Positions 22,881-33,060 of a DNA stretch of 64,000 nucleotides are shown piece by piece. Location of the stretch: NCBI GenBank assembly GCA_015680685.1, contig MNCI01011056.1:168814-232813 (forward strand). The letters run 5' to 3'. The number at the start of each line of letters is the position of its first letter. The first letter of the stretch is position 1. This DNA is from Gnetum montanum (taxonomy: Eukaryota; Streptophyta; Gnetopsida; Gnetales; Gnetaceae). The position numbers and the translations under genes are program-made. The notes beneath the pieces were generated by a model, which worked only from the letters and a program-made list of their open reading frames with translations, made no database searches and was not told where the DNA came from.

Positions 22881-23520
22881 CTAGCGCTGGCCTAGTTTGG
22901 ACTGTTGGTTGGGTTGAAGTTATTGGAAAAATATACTTCAAATTTTGGGGGTGAATCAATAGAGTGGTTGAGAAACATTCTTGGATTTCCAAGTTGCCCA
23001 CAAGCTGTCATTTTTTCATTGCCATGGCAATGGGGGATAAATGCAACTATCCCAGAATCAGTCATTTTGCGTCATCCAACTGTCATTAATTCCAGCAAGC
23101 ATCACATATTTGAACAAAACTTTATAATTATGCCTATGGTTAGTTGCCTCTCTCATCACGGTAAGAAGGGCACTGAAGTTATATCTGCGGGTTGATAGGC
23201 ATTATCCAATTCCTAACCTCATCCGTTGTTGCATCCATGTAATGTGGAAACTGCTGAAGGCATTTCACAATCTGCAATCTGGAATGTTGTGGAAGTGTCT
23301 AGTCCTGTTGGATGAAATAGAAGATCTGTGAATTCTTGATTTTTACCCAGACGAATGTGCATCAGCCTTCATAAAACCTGCTAATTGAAATTCAACATTT
23401 CCTCTTGATCAGGATGACCTGTTTCCTCTTTTAAAATCTTCCTTCCTTAGGAACTTGAATCTAGGAAGGTGCCTCCATGCACTCTTTGTAATTACTACAA
23501 CGGACACTCCATGCTGCCTC
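22881..23520. other. Unassigned sequence beside the GT47 fragment
   Basis: A 96-codon frame (22905-23195, +) has no recognisable domain. The minus-strand frame continuing upstream of the GT47 stem (to 23001) could be its N-terminal part but lacks a clear membrane anchor. The origin is otherwise unknown. Confidence 0.4.
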
Positions 23521-23682
23521 ATACGCCGAGTTAGAAATTCTTTCATTTACAGTATATTTCATTTGATTGATATAACATAAAGCATCTCCCTCATTGATAT
23601 GATACGCCGAGTTAGAAATTCTTTCATTTACAGTATATTTCATTTGATTGATATAACATAAAGCATCTCCCTGATTGATATC
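23521..23682. repeat. 81-bp tandem duplication
   Basis: Two near-identical 81-bp copies start at atacgccgag (23521 and 23602). A partial third echo (cataaagca) continues to about 23700. The period is a multiple of three, so a minus-strand frame reads through both copies. No coding role is evident. Confidence 0.9.
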
Positions 23683-23739
23683 ACATAAAGCAAAGCATCT
23701 TCATCTATTTCTGAGATAATAAGTCTGCTCCATAAAATG

Positions 23740-24060
23740 GTCAAAATGTGAAAACAATTACCCATGCCTCAAGGTAGGTGGCTTCTTAGAAATCATAAAA
23801 ATGAAAGTGTGTAATTGATAAACTACTTCTTTAAACTACATTGCCATGTGTTGATGCTTCTTGTAATAGTGGTAGTCTTGTAGTTAGTTTTAGGATGATG
23901 CAATGCAATGTCACTACTTGTTGAGCTAAGTAATGCTTCAATGATGTAATGCATCCTAGATATAATATCGTTTATACATAAAAATGCAATGTTGATTAAA
24001 GTTCTATGTTTTGTCAAGATGATTTTTCAAGGAGTTGAGCAGTAGATTGTTAGACTTATT
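23740..24060 (+). mobile_element. Fragment resembling V-type spacer
   Basis: acccatgcctcaaggtaggtggcttct near 23760 and gatgcaatgcaatgtcacta near 23900 match V at 14400-14600 in the same order and orientation. It is a short retrotransposon relic without visible ends. Confidence 0.6.
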
Positions 24061-24266
24061 AGTGGAATCTATTTCCACATCATTTGATTCTTATGAGGAC
24101 CTTTTTAAAAAAGGTTGAAATAATCTTCTTAATTGTGAAAAAAAATTAATATTGCAAGCAAACAAAACTTATATCCAGCCAATTACATATTATAATCTCT
24201 TTAATTTTTGTAACTTTTGTCATCATGAAGGATATTTGTTTAATGCTTATCCTTTTTCTGCTTTAG

Positions 24267-24303
24267 AGAAATGATGTTAAGGAGAAGAAAAAACATATTG
24301 AAG
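24267..24303 (+). other. Candidate micro-exon
   Basis: A pyrimidine-rich tract ending in tttttctgctttag (acceptor-like), 37 bp of Lys/Glu-codon-rich sequence, then gtaagg (donor-like). It lies in the non-TE flank just left of X. No neighbouring exon was recognised, so this is weak. Confidence 0.2.
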
Positions 24304-24340
24304 GTAAGGATAGAAAAAACATTGTGAACTTGAAGACATG

Positions 24341-25329
24341 TGATGAGTGGCAGGTATCCCTACACTCAACCATACAAATACGAGCGTCGCACGCACGATC
24401 CAGTTGAACTCCGCACACTAAATGCCTACACGTCGCTTAGAACACTTGGGGTTAATTAATAGTTGTCTTCCCAGGTTTGCTTGTATGTGTCACGGTGTAT
24501 GGTTAAGCAAATCTGAGGTATATGATTTTTATGGTATTTTATGTTTTTCTCCTATGCTAAGAGGTAAAGGGTTGAGAAACTAACTAACTCTAACTAATGC
24601 ACTAAGTCCCTAGTGTCAGCATTTGTTCCCACTTACCGTACACACCCTGAACTATGCAACTTTGGCTACCAAACACTAATCATTACTGGGATCACCACAC
24701 ATAACGCACATGCTCAAAGTGGTCATACTGAGGCACTTAACTAACCTAAGTGTGATAAGCATCCGTTCCTTGGTTAATCATACACATCCTTGAATGCTCA
24801 TAACCAAGTCGTACTTATCCCACGTTCTAGGATTTTAGGGTGAGAGAGCCTAATCGCAATGAGTAACCGATTCCTTAACTAACCATACACATTCATAAAT
24901 GCTCGTAATCAAGTTGTACTCATATTGCGCTAACAACAGGTAATAAATAACTAGTAAGAAATAACATGTAATAAACTTATTCCATGTACTACAAGGTTTA
25001 TCCACAAAGCTCGTCTTTATTTCCATACACAACTTGCGTTCAGGTACAAAGCTGCTCGAATAAAGATCCATTCACTTGGGGACTCCTACTGTGGGCACAT
25101 GGAAAATAATCTATCTCTGGGGTGATTAATCCGCTAGAGCTTCGCAACTTTAAGCCTAGGATAAGGAATAAGGGGAGTGTCGCCTCTTATTTATAGATAT
25201 GATGGTGGACCGTGATATCGTGTACGCGATATTGCAGGGGACGAAACAATATCACATGGGATGCGATATTTTGATGACCGCGATATCGCGTATGCGATAT
25301 CACAGCTCATGTGATATCGTGTCCCATCA
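24341..25329 (-). repeat. 3' LTR of X
   Basis: 989 bp, reading TGATGAG to CCCATCA on the plus strand. Palindromes are at 25214-25233 and 25282-25301 (GATATCGCGTATGCGATATC), with the reversed TATA box TATTTATA at 25188-25195. The order palindrome, TATA, R-U5 is the same as in V when read on the minus strand. Confidence 0.9.
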
Positions 25330-25342
25330 TACCCCCATGACT
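25330..25342 (-). other. 3' polypurine tract of X
   Basis: tacccccatgact on the plus strand is agtcatgggggta on the element strand, directly beside the 3' LTR. Confidence 0.85.
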
Positions 25343-26662
25343 AAATGAAAACTCGTCCTTGAGTTCATTACAATAATATCAGGTAGGTATGGAATTATTG
25401 AGGGAATGGAACTAATGGGATGACATGTGAATGGATCATTATTACAAGACTTGACAAAACTAGTGTTCATGACAACAAGGGTGAACACCTTATTACATTG
25501 ACATCAGGCCACATTTGGTAGCTTGAGAGGAAAGAGGAGAGAGAATAGAAGAGAAGAAAAGAGAAGAAGTCTTGTTGCTGCCAATGTCCAGATTGCACCT
25601 TTGGTTGTCCATCCGTAAGTGCATCATCAATCTTGCTCCTTGCATAGCTGTCTTCAACACTATTCCATTCCAAGTGCTTCCTCTAGATCCGGTCCATTAT
25701 TGCATGATCGCCATTTGCACACACAACATAGTCTTATATTAGCAAGGGTAAATGAATTTCAATGTGGTTATACCTTACTTCAGTGTAAGTCCATTGGCTA
25801 GGTTGTGGCATAGTTGATACAGATCTGGGAATATATAAATGATGACTCCCAAAGGTGTAGGGGTAGGAAGAAAATCGAAAAAATTTAGGGCTAGGAGAAA
25901 ATCGAAAAAAGTAGGCCCCGTACCCCCATGACTAATCGCAAATCATCGGTAGTGATAGAATGGAGAAAGAATAAGAACAAGAAAGAGAAAGGAAAAGAGT
26001 TGTCAAGATGGAAATGAACAAAATAAAATTAATTACAAAATGTTAAGGGAAAGAAGTTAACTAATGCACCAAATAGGAATGTTAGTGGGTCATCCCCAAA
26101 GCAGGCTCATGCCCATTAGTGCCTTGACAAACCCACATTCAAAGAGTCCATAGGCTCTGGGAATGTTCTTTGGAACAAGAGTTAAAGTCTTAATCGGGAG
26201 AATTTACCAAAAAGAAAATAATGTATCTACTAAAATATACACTAATGATACAACTGGCAATGAGATGAATAGTGGAGAGAAGGGTGGAGAGAAGAGGATG
26301 GAATGGAATCCCAAGAACAAGGTGGTGTACAGCTCTTTGTGTGTTTCATGATTAATGTGACTTGGCAAATCTCATTCCAACTTTGGCCTCAAACCAACCA
26401 CATCCAGTGACTTTGCATCAATACACTTGGACAAACCATCCACTGAAGTAACTAGAATGCATCTCGAAGAGCCACCACCATTCCAACGAAACAAAGGAGA
26501 GAATGGGAAGCGAGAAGGACCTTAGTTAGAGGGAACACTTTGGTTCCATAACCAGTGCTTGTAGCCCAAAGTTAGTTCGTCTAAGGGGTGTGCTTTGAAT
26601 CCTCACTTTGGTTAATTTGTTTCTTTTTTTTTCTTTTTCTTTGTTTTGTGTTTTTATGCGTG
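25343..26662 (-). other. X 3' internal region
   Basis: Noncoding sequence homologous to S 1-1020 and W 18.0-19.35 kb. A second polypurine-like motif lies at 25921-25933 (591 bp from the first). An ATG at 25714 (minus strand) follows a decayed acceptor, TGTTGTGTGTGCAA, and opens a short frame that hits a stop after about four codons. The right part (26.5-26.66 kb) corresponds to W at about 18.0-18.15 kb. Confidence 0.75.
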
Positions 26663-26746
26663 NNNNNNNNNNNNNNNNNNNNNNNNNNNNNNNNNNNNNN
26701 NNNNNNNNNNNNNNNNNNNNNNNNNNNNNNNNNNNNNNNNNNNNNN
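26663..26746. other. Assembly gap (84 N) at the X-Y junction
   Basis: Left of the gap is X 3' internal sequence. Right of it the sequence starts about 139 bp inside an LTR, judged from the position of gtgtatggttaagc in the X LTR. The gap hides the left end of Y, its target duplication and a short part of X, so its true length is probably larger than 84. Confidence 0.85.
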
Positions 26747-27508
26747 GTGTATGGTTAAGCAAGTCTGAGGTATATGATTTTTATGGTATTTTATGTTTTT
26801 CTCCTATGCTAAGAGGTAAAGGGTTGAGGAACTAACTAACTCTAACTAATGCACTAAGTTCCTAGTGTCAGCATTCGTTCCCATTTTCCATACACACCCT
26901 GAACTATGCAACTGTGGCTACCAAATGCTAATCGTTACTAGGATCAACACATGTAATGCACATGCTCGAAGTGGTCGTACTAAGGCACTTAACTAACCTA
27001 AGTGTGATAAGCATCCGCTGCTTGGCTAACCGTACACATCCTTGAATGCTCGTAACCAAGTCGTACTTATCCCACGTTCTAGGAGTTGAGGGTGAGAGAG
27101 CCTAATCGCAATGAGCAGCCGATTCCTTGACTAGCTATACACATCCGTAGATGCTCGTAATCAAGTTGTACTCATACCACGTTGTGATGAGTAGCCGATT
27201 CCTTGACTAGCCGTACACATCCGTAGATGCTCGTAATCAAGTCATACTCATACCACGTTGTGATGAGCAGCTGATTCCTTGACTAGCCGTACACAACCGT
27301 AGATGCTCGTAATCAAGTCGTACTCATACCGCACTAACAACAGGGAATAAATAACATGTAATAAAACCTATCCATGTACTGCAAGGTTTATCCAAAAAGC
27401 TCATCTTTATTGCCGTACACAACTTGCATTCAGGTACAAAGCTGCTCTAATAAAGATCCATTCACTTGGGGACTTCTACTGTGGGCACATGGAAATTAAT
27501 CTATCTCT
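26747..27508 (-). repeat. Truncated 3' LTR of Y with a 76-bp subrepeat expansion
   Basis: LTR sequence from the R-U5 side ends abruptly at ctatctct (27508), missing the palindromes and TATA. A 76-bp unit containing gattccttgactag is present three times in tandem (starts at 27121, 27197 and 27273). Y's own 5' LTR shows two such blocks at 31917-32045. Confidence 0.75.
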
Positions 27509-28030
27509 TCCCTTTTCAAACCTTGATTCCTTTCTTAGTTTGAGAAGTACCAGTCATCGATTTATTAAATTTGTTATTAGGAAAGGGAACTGTACATTTC
27601 CAAGGCAAGAGGAACCATAGACTTTGGTGGACAAATGGATGAAGTGGACTCATTGACTGGCATATCAAAAGAACATACCTTAGTGTCAACATCGTAACTT
27701 AAAGGTAAAAATCAAACATGAGCAATCAATGAAAAATAGTTCATACCATCATTCCAAACACTTATTGGGTGAAAAACTTACATGGTGGATGGCACACACA
27801 CACACACACACACACAATAGAAAAATACAACGATGTTGTAAAACAAAAACAAGAAAAGTTAAAGAAATTTGCAAAACAAAAATATGTAAAACAAAAATGT
27901 GTAAAATAAATATGTGCAAAAAAAAATATAAAACAAAAACTAAAAAATAACTGATGGCCCCATATGATTAGCATAGGTGGCCATCTCCCCCATGACTGAA
28001 TTGTAAGGGAGAGATCCAAAATAATGAGCA
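27509..28030 (-). other. Y post-pol region with CA microsatellite and A-rich minisatellite
   Basis: Homologous to X 32467-33060 and W 17430-17880. It contains a (CA)n run (about 27795-27816) and repeated gtaaaacaaaaatgtg-like phrases (27825-27950). X has a shorter CA run at the same place (32749-32762), so the microsatellite belongs to the family. Confidence 0.7.
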
Positions 28031-28315
28031 CCTATTTGAATTTCATAACAGTGCCCAACTTCTCCCCGCTGATGTTCTTAGGTTGAGGGGTGGAAGTTGG
28101 TGACGCTCATATTCCAATGTGTCTATGCCTCTGTTTTTGGCATGAGTTGTCTCCTCAGTTTATTCCATGCATATTTTTTTGCTCCTTCGAGTAGCTGTCA
28201 ACCATGGGATGTCTACTACTGGTTATGTAGTTTCTACATACATGCATCTTTGTTTCAAAGTTTCAAGGGCACACCTATTACATGGAGACATTTCCTTCAT
28301 GTCATCACCCGATGA
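28031..28315. other. Unrelated 285-bp segment replacing pol in Y
   Basis: Lies exactly between the protease 3' end and the post-pol block, where X carries about 3 kb of RT-RNase H-integrase. It resembles no other part of the window and has no significant ORF. It is either filler captured during a deletion repair or a remnant of another insertion. Confidence 0.55.
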
Positions 28316-31292
28316 GTCACTTTATGTGAGGCATGGAACTTTCTTCTTCTCGATCTTTCCATAAATATTTATCATAAAAATTTGCAAGGAAAGATCATAG
28401 ATCCCTAGGTACACATCTACTATACTTAGCCATGGCCTTTCCATTATAATTGGAAAGCCCCCTTCCTTGTTAACTTCAATCACCAGGAAATAGACTAGGT
28501 ATGACCACCCACACATAGTGGTGATAATGTACTCCATCAATCGTAAGGGAATGGTGATGGACTGGTCAGCTAGCTCTAGTTGTATGTTACTCTTCTTAAG
28601 TTGGAGTAGGTTCCAAGCTTGATACATTTCTCGTGATATTAGATTAACTCCGGAACCTGAGTCAAGAAGAGCTCGATGTGGTGCATTTTCGACAATTTGT
28701 AAATGAATTAAGAGGCTCCCATGGTTAGATATTTTCCTGGGAAGGTGGCCCACCTTGATCCAGTCAGTTATGGTATGTGTTAACATAACCGTATGCGTAC
28801 TCGGTTGTTGGACTGAAAGGTGCTCCGAAGGGTTAGTTGTTGGAGGCCTATACATGTACTCAACCACTTGTTGTTGCGAGAGTTTGTCTAGGCTCCTGGT
28901 TCTAAAGAAGGGCCTCTTCTTTGTACAATTGTCAAAACTAGCACCTGGTTGAATATTTACATGCTAAATATTTATAGCTCTTGCGATGTTATGTTGCTGC
29001 GGTTCAGTAGGTAATTTCCCTTGCATTGTTGGAACAGGTTGTATGGGAACTACAGGTGGAAGAGGTGCGGATGGAGTTAGAGGATGAGATGAATGTGAGA
29101 TGTCTCTTCAAGGAGAAGGAGTCCTCCTAAAGTACTCCTGAACCTGGTAGTGACGTTGGGGAGTAGTGTGACCCGTAGAGTCACTTGGAGAAACAGGTTG
29201 CTCCACATAATAACCATAAGGATCGGGCTACCAGTAAGGGTACTGTTGTGTTGGCGGTGGCTTCCCCCATAACTATGGGTATTGCCACTACTGATGTTGT
29301 CCAATGGACTGTGGTGGAGTTCCACTTGGATGATATGTTAGGGGTTGGTGGAACTACCTTGGGTTACCTTGTGAATAAGGTAACCTTTAGGGTGTTTTCC
29401 GTTGATTGAGTCTTGGATTTAGTGCATATACTCCAGACTTCTGCAGATGTGAGATAACTAGGCAACATCCCTTAGGATGGTCATGGTAGCAGACCTCACA
29501 TCCACTATCATCGTCCATGTCAGAATTCACAGCCTCATTGGAGATAGGAATTTTCCCCTTATCCTTGTTATGTGCAAGGCTTAAATTTCTCCACTTTGTT
29601 TTTCCTTTGTCACTACTTTGTTCCTCCTTAGACTCTTCTACAATTTTCAAGACTGTTTCCATTCTTGAGTCTAAGGAATCCCGCATTTGGTCCATCTTAG
29701 CCAATATATCGGTTGTTAATTTTTGGATCAGCAAGGTTTTTCGGTTCACCAACTCTTCAAGTGGTGACTCATCCTCCTTATCACAAAATTCCACTCCCTT
29801 CTTGCAAAGGGAGGAGTCGTGGTTGTATTCTTCCGCACTTTCCCTCTTACGTAGTTCACCCTCTTCTTGCACTACTTGTTCCAAAAAATTTGTACTTCAT
29901 GGGCTCTAAGTTGTGACAACCTCCCTTGGGCACAAGTCCCAAGAGTTTGTCTCATTTCATGACTTAGCCCATCCATGATGTGGCAAAGTTGATCCTACTA
30001 TGTGTACCCATGGCCCAGGCAATGATGTATCAATGTATAGTAGTGGGTCATGGTAGCATCCAAGGGTTCATAAGCATCTTGTTTCTAGCCTTGGATCTAC
30101 TTACGCAAATTATACACTCTGGAGTACGTCTAATATTTTTTGTTGAAAAGTTCAAGCATTGTACTCCACCTCCTGATGGTTTCTGGTTCTAAGGACTAGT
30201 ACCAGCTCTCTGCTTCTTTGGTGAGTGTCCTTGGGAACAACTTAAGCTTCTACCACTAATTATCTATATTTTTCAAGGCACAGGCATCGTGGAATGCCTG
30301 TAAATGATGTTGTGGATCAGCATTGTATCCCCCTTCAAAACTTGGGATATTATTTATGTCCAAACGCTTGATCCGAATGTCTTTTAAGTCCCTTGTGGAA
30401 ATCCTAAAAGCCTCTGTAATGTTAAGAATATTTCAGGTTGTGAGTAGGGGCTCATCATGATCGTCTCTGTCATGACATCTACGATTTCTGTATGGTTCCC
30501 TACTCTCCGTACGTCCTTGCCCTCATCCTATCTCTCGACCTTCCTATTGAGGTCTCTCATCTTCCTTACTTTTACCCTCACCATTATGTTCATGATGGTT
30601 GCGCCCAGATATGGAAGGAGAGTGTGAGTGGTGAGATGAAGGGAAGCCATTACCATGCCGATGTTTCTTACCTTCTCTTTGGCTGCTTTAGCCCCAATCG
30701 TTATAACGATCTAAGTGTTCATCCTTAGTGTGAGTGGTTTTCCCTTCCATGAATAGTTGGCATTCATGGGGATCAAAACCCATAGCATGTACAGTTGATC
30801 GAAGGCTCTAATGCCTAACCTCTTCACCATCATGAGGAGGGGTAACATCATTTGCTAAAAAATCCATTATGAGGGGTTCCTCGTCTCCTATTTCACTAAG
30901 GACATGCGGGGCCTTACCCTTCGACAATGTGTGTTGACTCTCTTACCTTGTGTCCCTCCTACATTGCACATTTGTGGGATGATAATTCCTCATATCAAAA
31001 TCCTCAGCAATGTATTCAACGAATAGTTCCTACATGACAATATGTACCAAGGCCCGGAAGCACATGTTCGGAACGATTGATCTAGGGGTAACATGATGTT
31101 ACCTTGCAGGTCTCTCCATCGCAGTTGTTCATCCTGATGGAGGATAAAAGTATAATTCGAAATATACTCATTAGGATGAGTATAAACTATCTTATATTGG
31201 TTAGGACTTAGCTGGTTTAGGTTATGTGTTGTATGTTGCCGACTGTCTTCAGTGTTAGTTCAAGGTGAATTAACTTTGTGAGAAGAAGTCAT
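28316..31292 (-). pseudogene. Y gag and protease, decayed
   Basis: Gag starts at ATG 31292 (MTSSHKV). The charged Arg/Asp/Ser-rich part and gag core (about 30.7-30.2 kb) are broken. A 165-codon open segment (29884-29387) is rich in Glu/Lys heptads, probably coiled coil, and ends in a CEVCYHDHPKGCC module that could bind zinc. A Pro/Gln-rich tail follows (29325-29000). The protease frame (28867-28322, 181 codons) is open, with an LLDSGSG active site near residue 65 and an ERPWLS segment where relatives have GRPWLS. The coding sequence ends at 28316, where pol has been lost. Confidence 0.75.
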
Positions 31293-31417
31293 TTTTATCC
31301 GGTGTGCTATTTCACCATTATATAAGTTCTTATTTAACTAATTAACCCAAAGGTTCGTTAAGGCTCACAATGATGTGAATGATTTTCTTATGTTCTAATT
31401 AGTGTACAAACACTTAG

Positions 31418-32466
31418 TCCCTGGCAACGACACCAATGATGAGTGGCGGGTATCCCTACACTCAACCATACGAATACGAGTGTCGCACACATGATCCAGT
31501 CGAACTATGTAGACTAAATGCCTACATGACGAAAGGAATAATTGGGGTTAATTAATTGTTGTCTTCCCAGGCTTTCTTGTATGTGTCATGGTGTATGGTT
31601 AAGCAAGTCTAAGGTATATGATTTTTATGGTATTTTATGTTTTCTCCTATGCTAAGAGGTAAAGGGTTGAGAAGCTAAGTCTAACTCTAACTAATGCATT
31701 ACGTCCTAGCATCAGCATCTGTTCCCACTTGCCGTACACACCTTAAACTATGCAACTATGGCTACTAAACACTAATCATTACTGGGATCACCACATGTAA
31801 CGGATGTGCTCGAAGTGGTCGTATTGAGGCACATCTTTGAATGCTCGTAATCAAGTTGTACCTATCCCACATTCTAGGAGTTGAGGGTGACAGAGCCTAA
31901 TCACGATGAGCAGCCAATTCCTTGACTAGCCATACAAATCCGTAGATGCTCATAATCAAGTCATACTCATACCATGGTGCGATGAGCAGCCGATTCCTTG
32001 ACTAGCCGTACACATCCGTAGATGCTCGTAATTAAGTCATACTCATACCACACTAACAGCAGGTAATAAATAACATGTAATAAAACCTATCCATGTACTA
32101 CAAGGTTTATCCACAAAGCTCATCTTTATTGTCGTACACAACTTGCGGTCAGGTACAAAGCTGCTCGAATAAAGATTCGTTCACTTGGGGACTCCTACTG
32201 CGGGCACATGGAAATTAATCTATCTCTGGGGTGATCTATCTACTAGAGCTTTGCTACTTTAAACCTAGGATTATGAATAAAGGGAGTGTCACCTCTTATT
32301 TATAGATATGGTGGCAGAGCGCGATATCGCGTACACGATATCACAGGGGATGATGCAATATCACGTACGCGATATCATGTATGCAATATCGCATGGGATG
32401 TGATATCACGATGGCCACGATATTGTGTACGTGATATCGCGGCTCATGCAATATCGTGTCCCATCT
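31418..32466 (-). repeat. PBS and 5' LTR of Y
   Basis: PBS at 31418-31436 (three changes from that of V). The LTR covers 31437-32466, about 1.03 kb. Its U3 (32316-32460) is the richest in the window in GATATC-type palindromes, with about six half-overlapping copies, next to the reversed TATA at about 32297-32305. The outer end reads CCCATC and then joins X's tctttgcaaacc without a polypurine tract, which supports nesting. Confidence 0.8.
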
Positions 32467-33060
32467 CTTTGCAAACCTTGAGTCCTTCCTTAGTTTGAGA
32501 AACACCCAGTCACTGATTCATTAAATATTTTATTAGAAAATGGATTGTACATTTCCAAGCCAAGAGAAACCATAGACTTTGATGGATCGATGGATGAAGT
32601 GGACTCATTGCCTGCCATATCAAAAGAACATACCTTAGTGTCAACATTGTAACTTAAAGGTAAAAACCAAACATCAACAATCAATGAAAAATAGTTCAGA
32701 CCATTGTTCCGAATACTTATTGGATGACAAACTTACATGGTGGATGGCACACACACACACATACAAAAAATGGAAAAGTACAACGATGTTGTAAAATAAA
32801 AATAAGAAAAGTTAAAGAAATTTGCAAAACAAAAATAAGAAAAGGTAAAAAAATTTGTAAAACAAAAGCATGTAAAACAAAAATGTGTGAAACAAAAACG
32901 TGTAAAACAAAAACTTAAAAAGAACTGAGGGCCTCCAATGGTTAGCATAGGTGGCCATCTCCCCCATGACTAAACTGTGAGGGAGAGATCTGAAATAATG
33001 CACGAGGTTATCCACTGGTGGAGTTGTAATTTGTACTAGAAAGTTTTGGTTCATGGAAAG
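32467..33060 (-). other. X post-pol region
   Basis: Non-coding block following pol, homologous to Y 27509-28030 and W 17430-17880. It has a short CA run and the gtaaaacaaaaatgtg-type minisatellite (32800-32920). Y is inserted at its distal edge. Confidence 0.7.

Larger units (their letters stand above)
26747..32466 (-). mobile_element. Element Y: internally deleted Athila-like retrotransposon nested in X
   Basis: Minus strand: 5' LTR (32466-31437), PBS (31436-31418), gag from ATG 31292, protease ending near 28316, an unrelated 285-bp stretch where RT-RNase H-integrase should be, the post-pol block (28030-27509), and a truncated 3' LTR (27508 to the gap). The post-pol block duplicates that of X (32467-33060), so Y is an element of its own and not part of X. 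It lacks the 3' internal region, PPT and U3 of the 3' LTR. Y inserted in X about where W's post-pol block reads gaaaaagatatg (17856). Confidence 0.75.

Noticed and set aside
26747-27508. Solo LTR
   Set aside because: It is joined to Y's post-pol block and faces an assembly gap, so a truncated 3' LTR of Y explains it better.
27795-27950. Lys/Thr-rich ORF (CKTKTRK repeats), as also at 32724-32918
   Set aside because: It is a translation of the A-rich minisatellite and CA run in the post-pol regions of X and Y.
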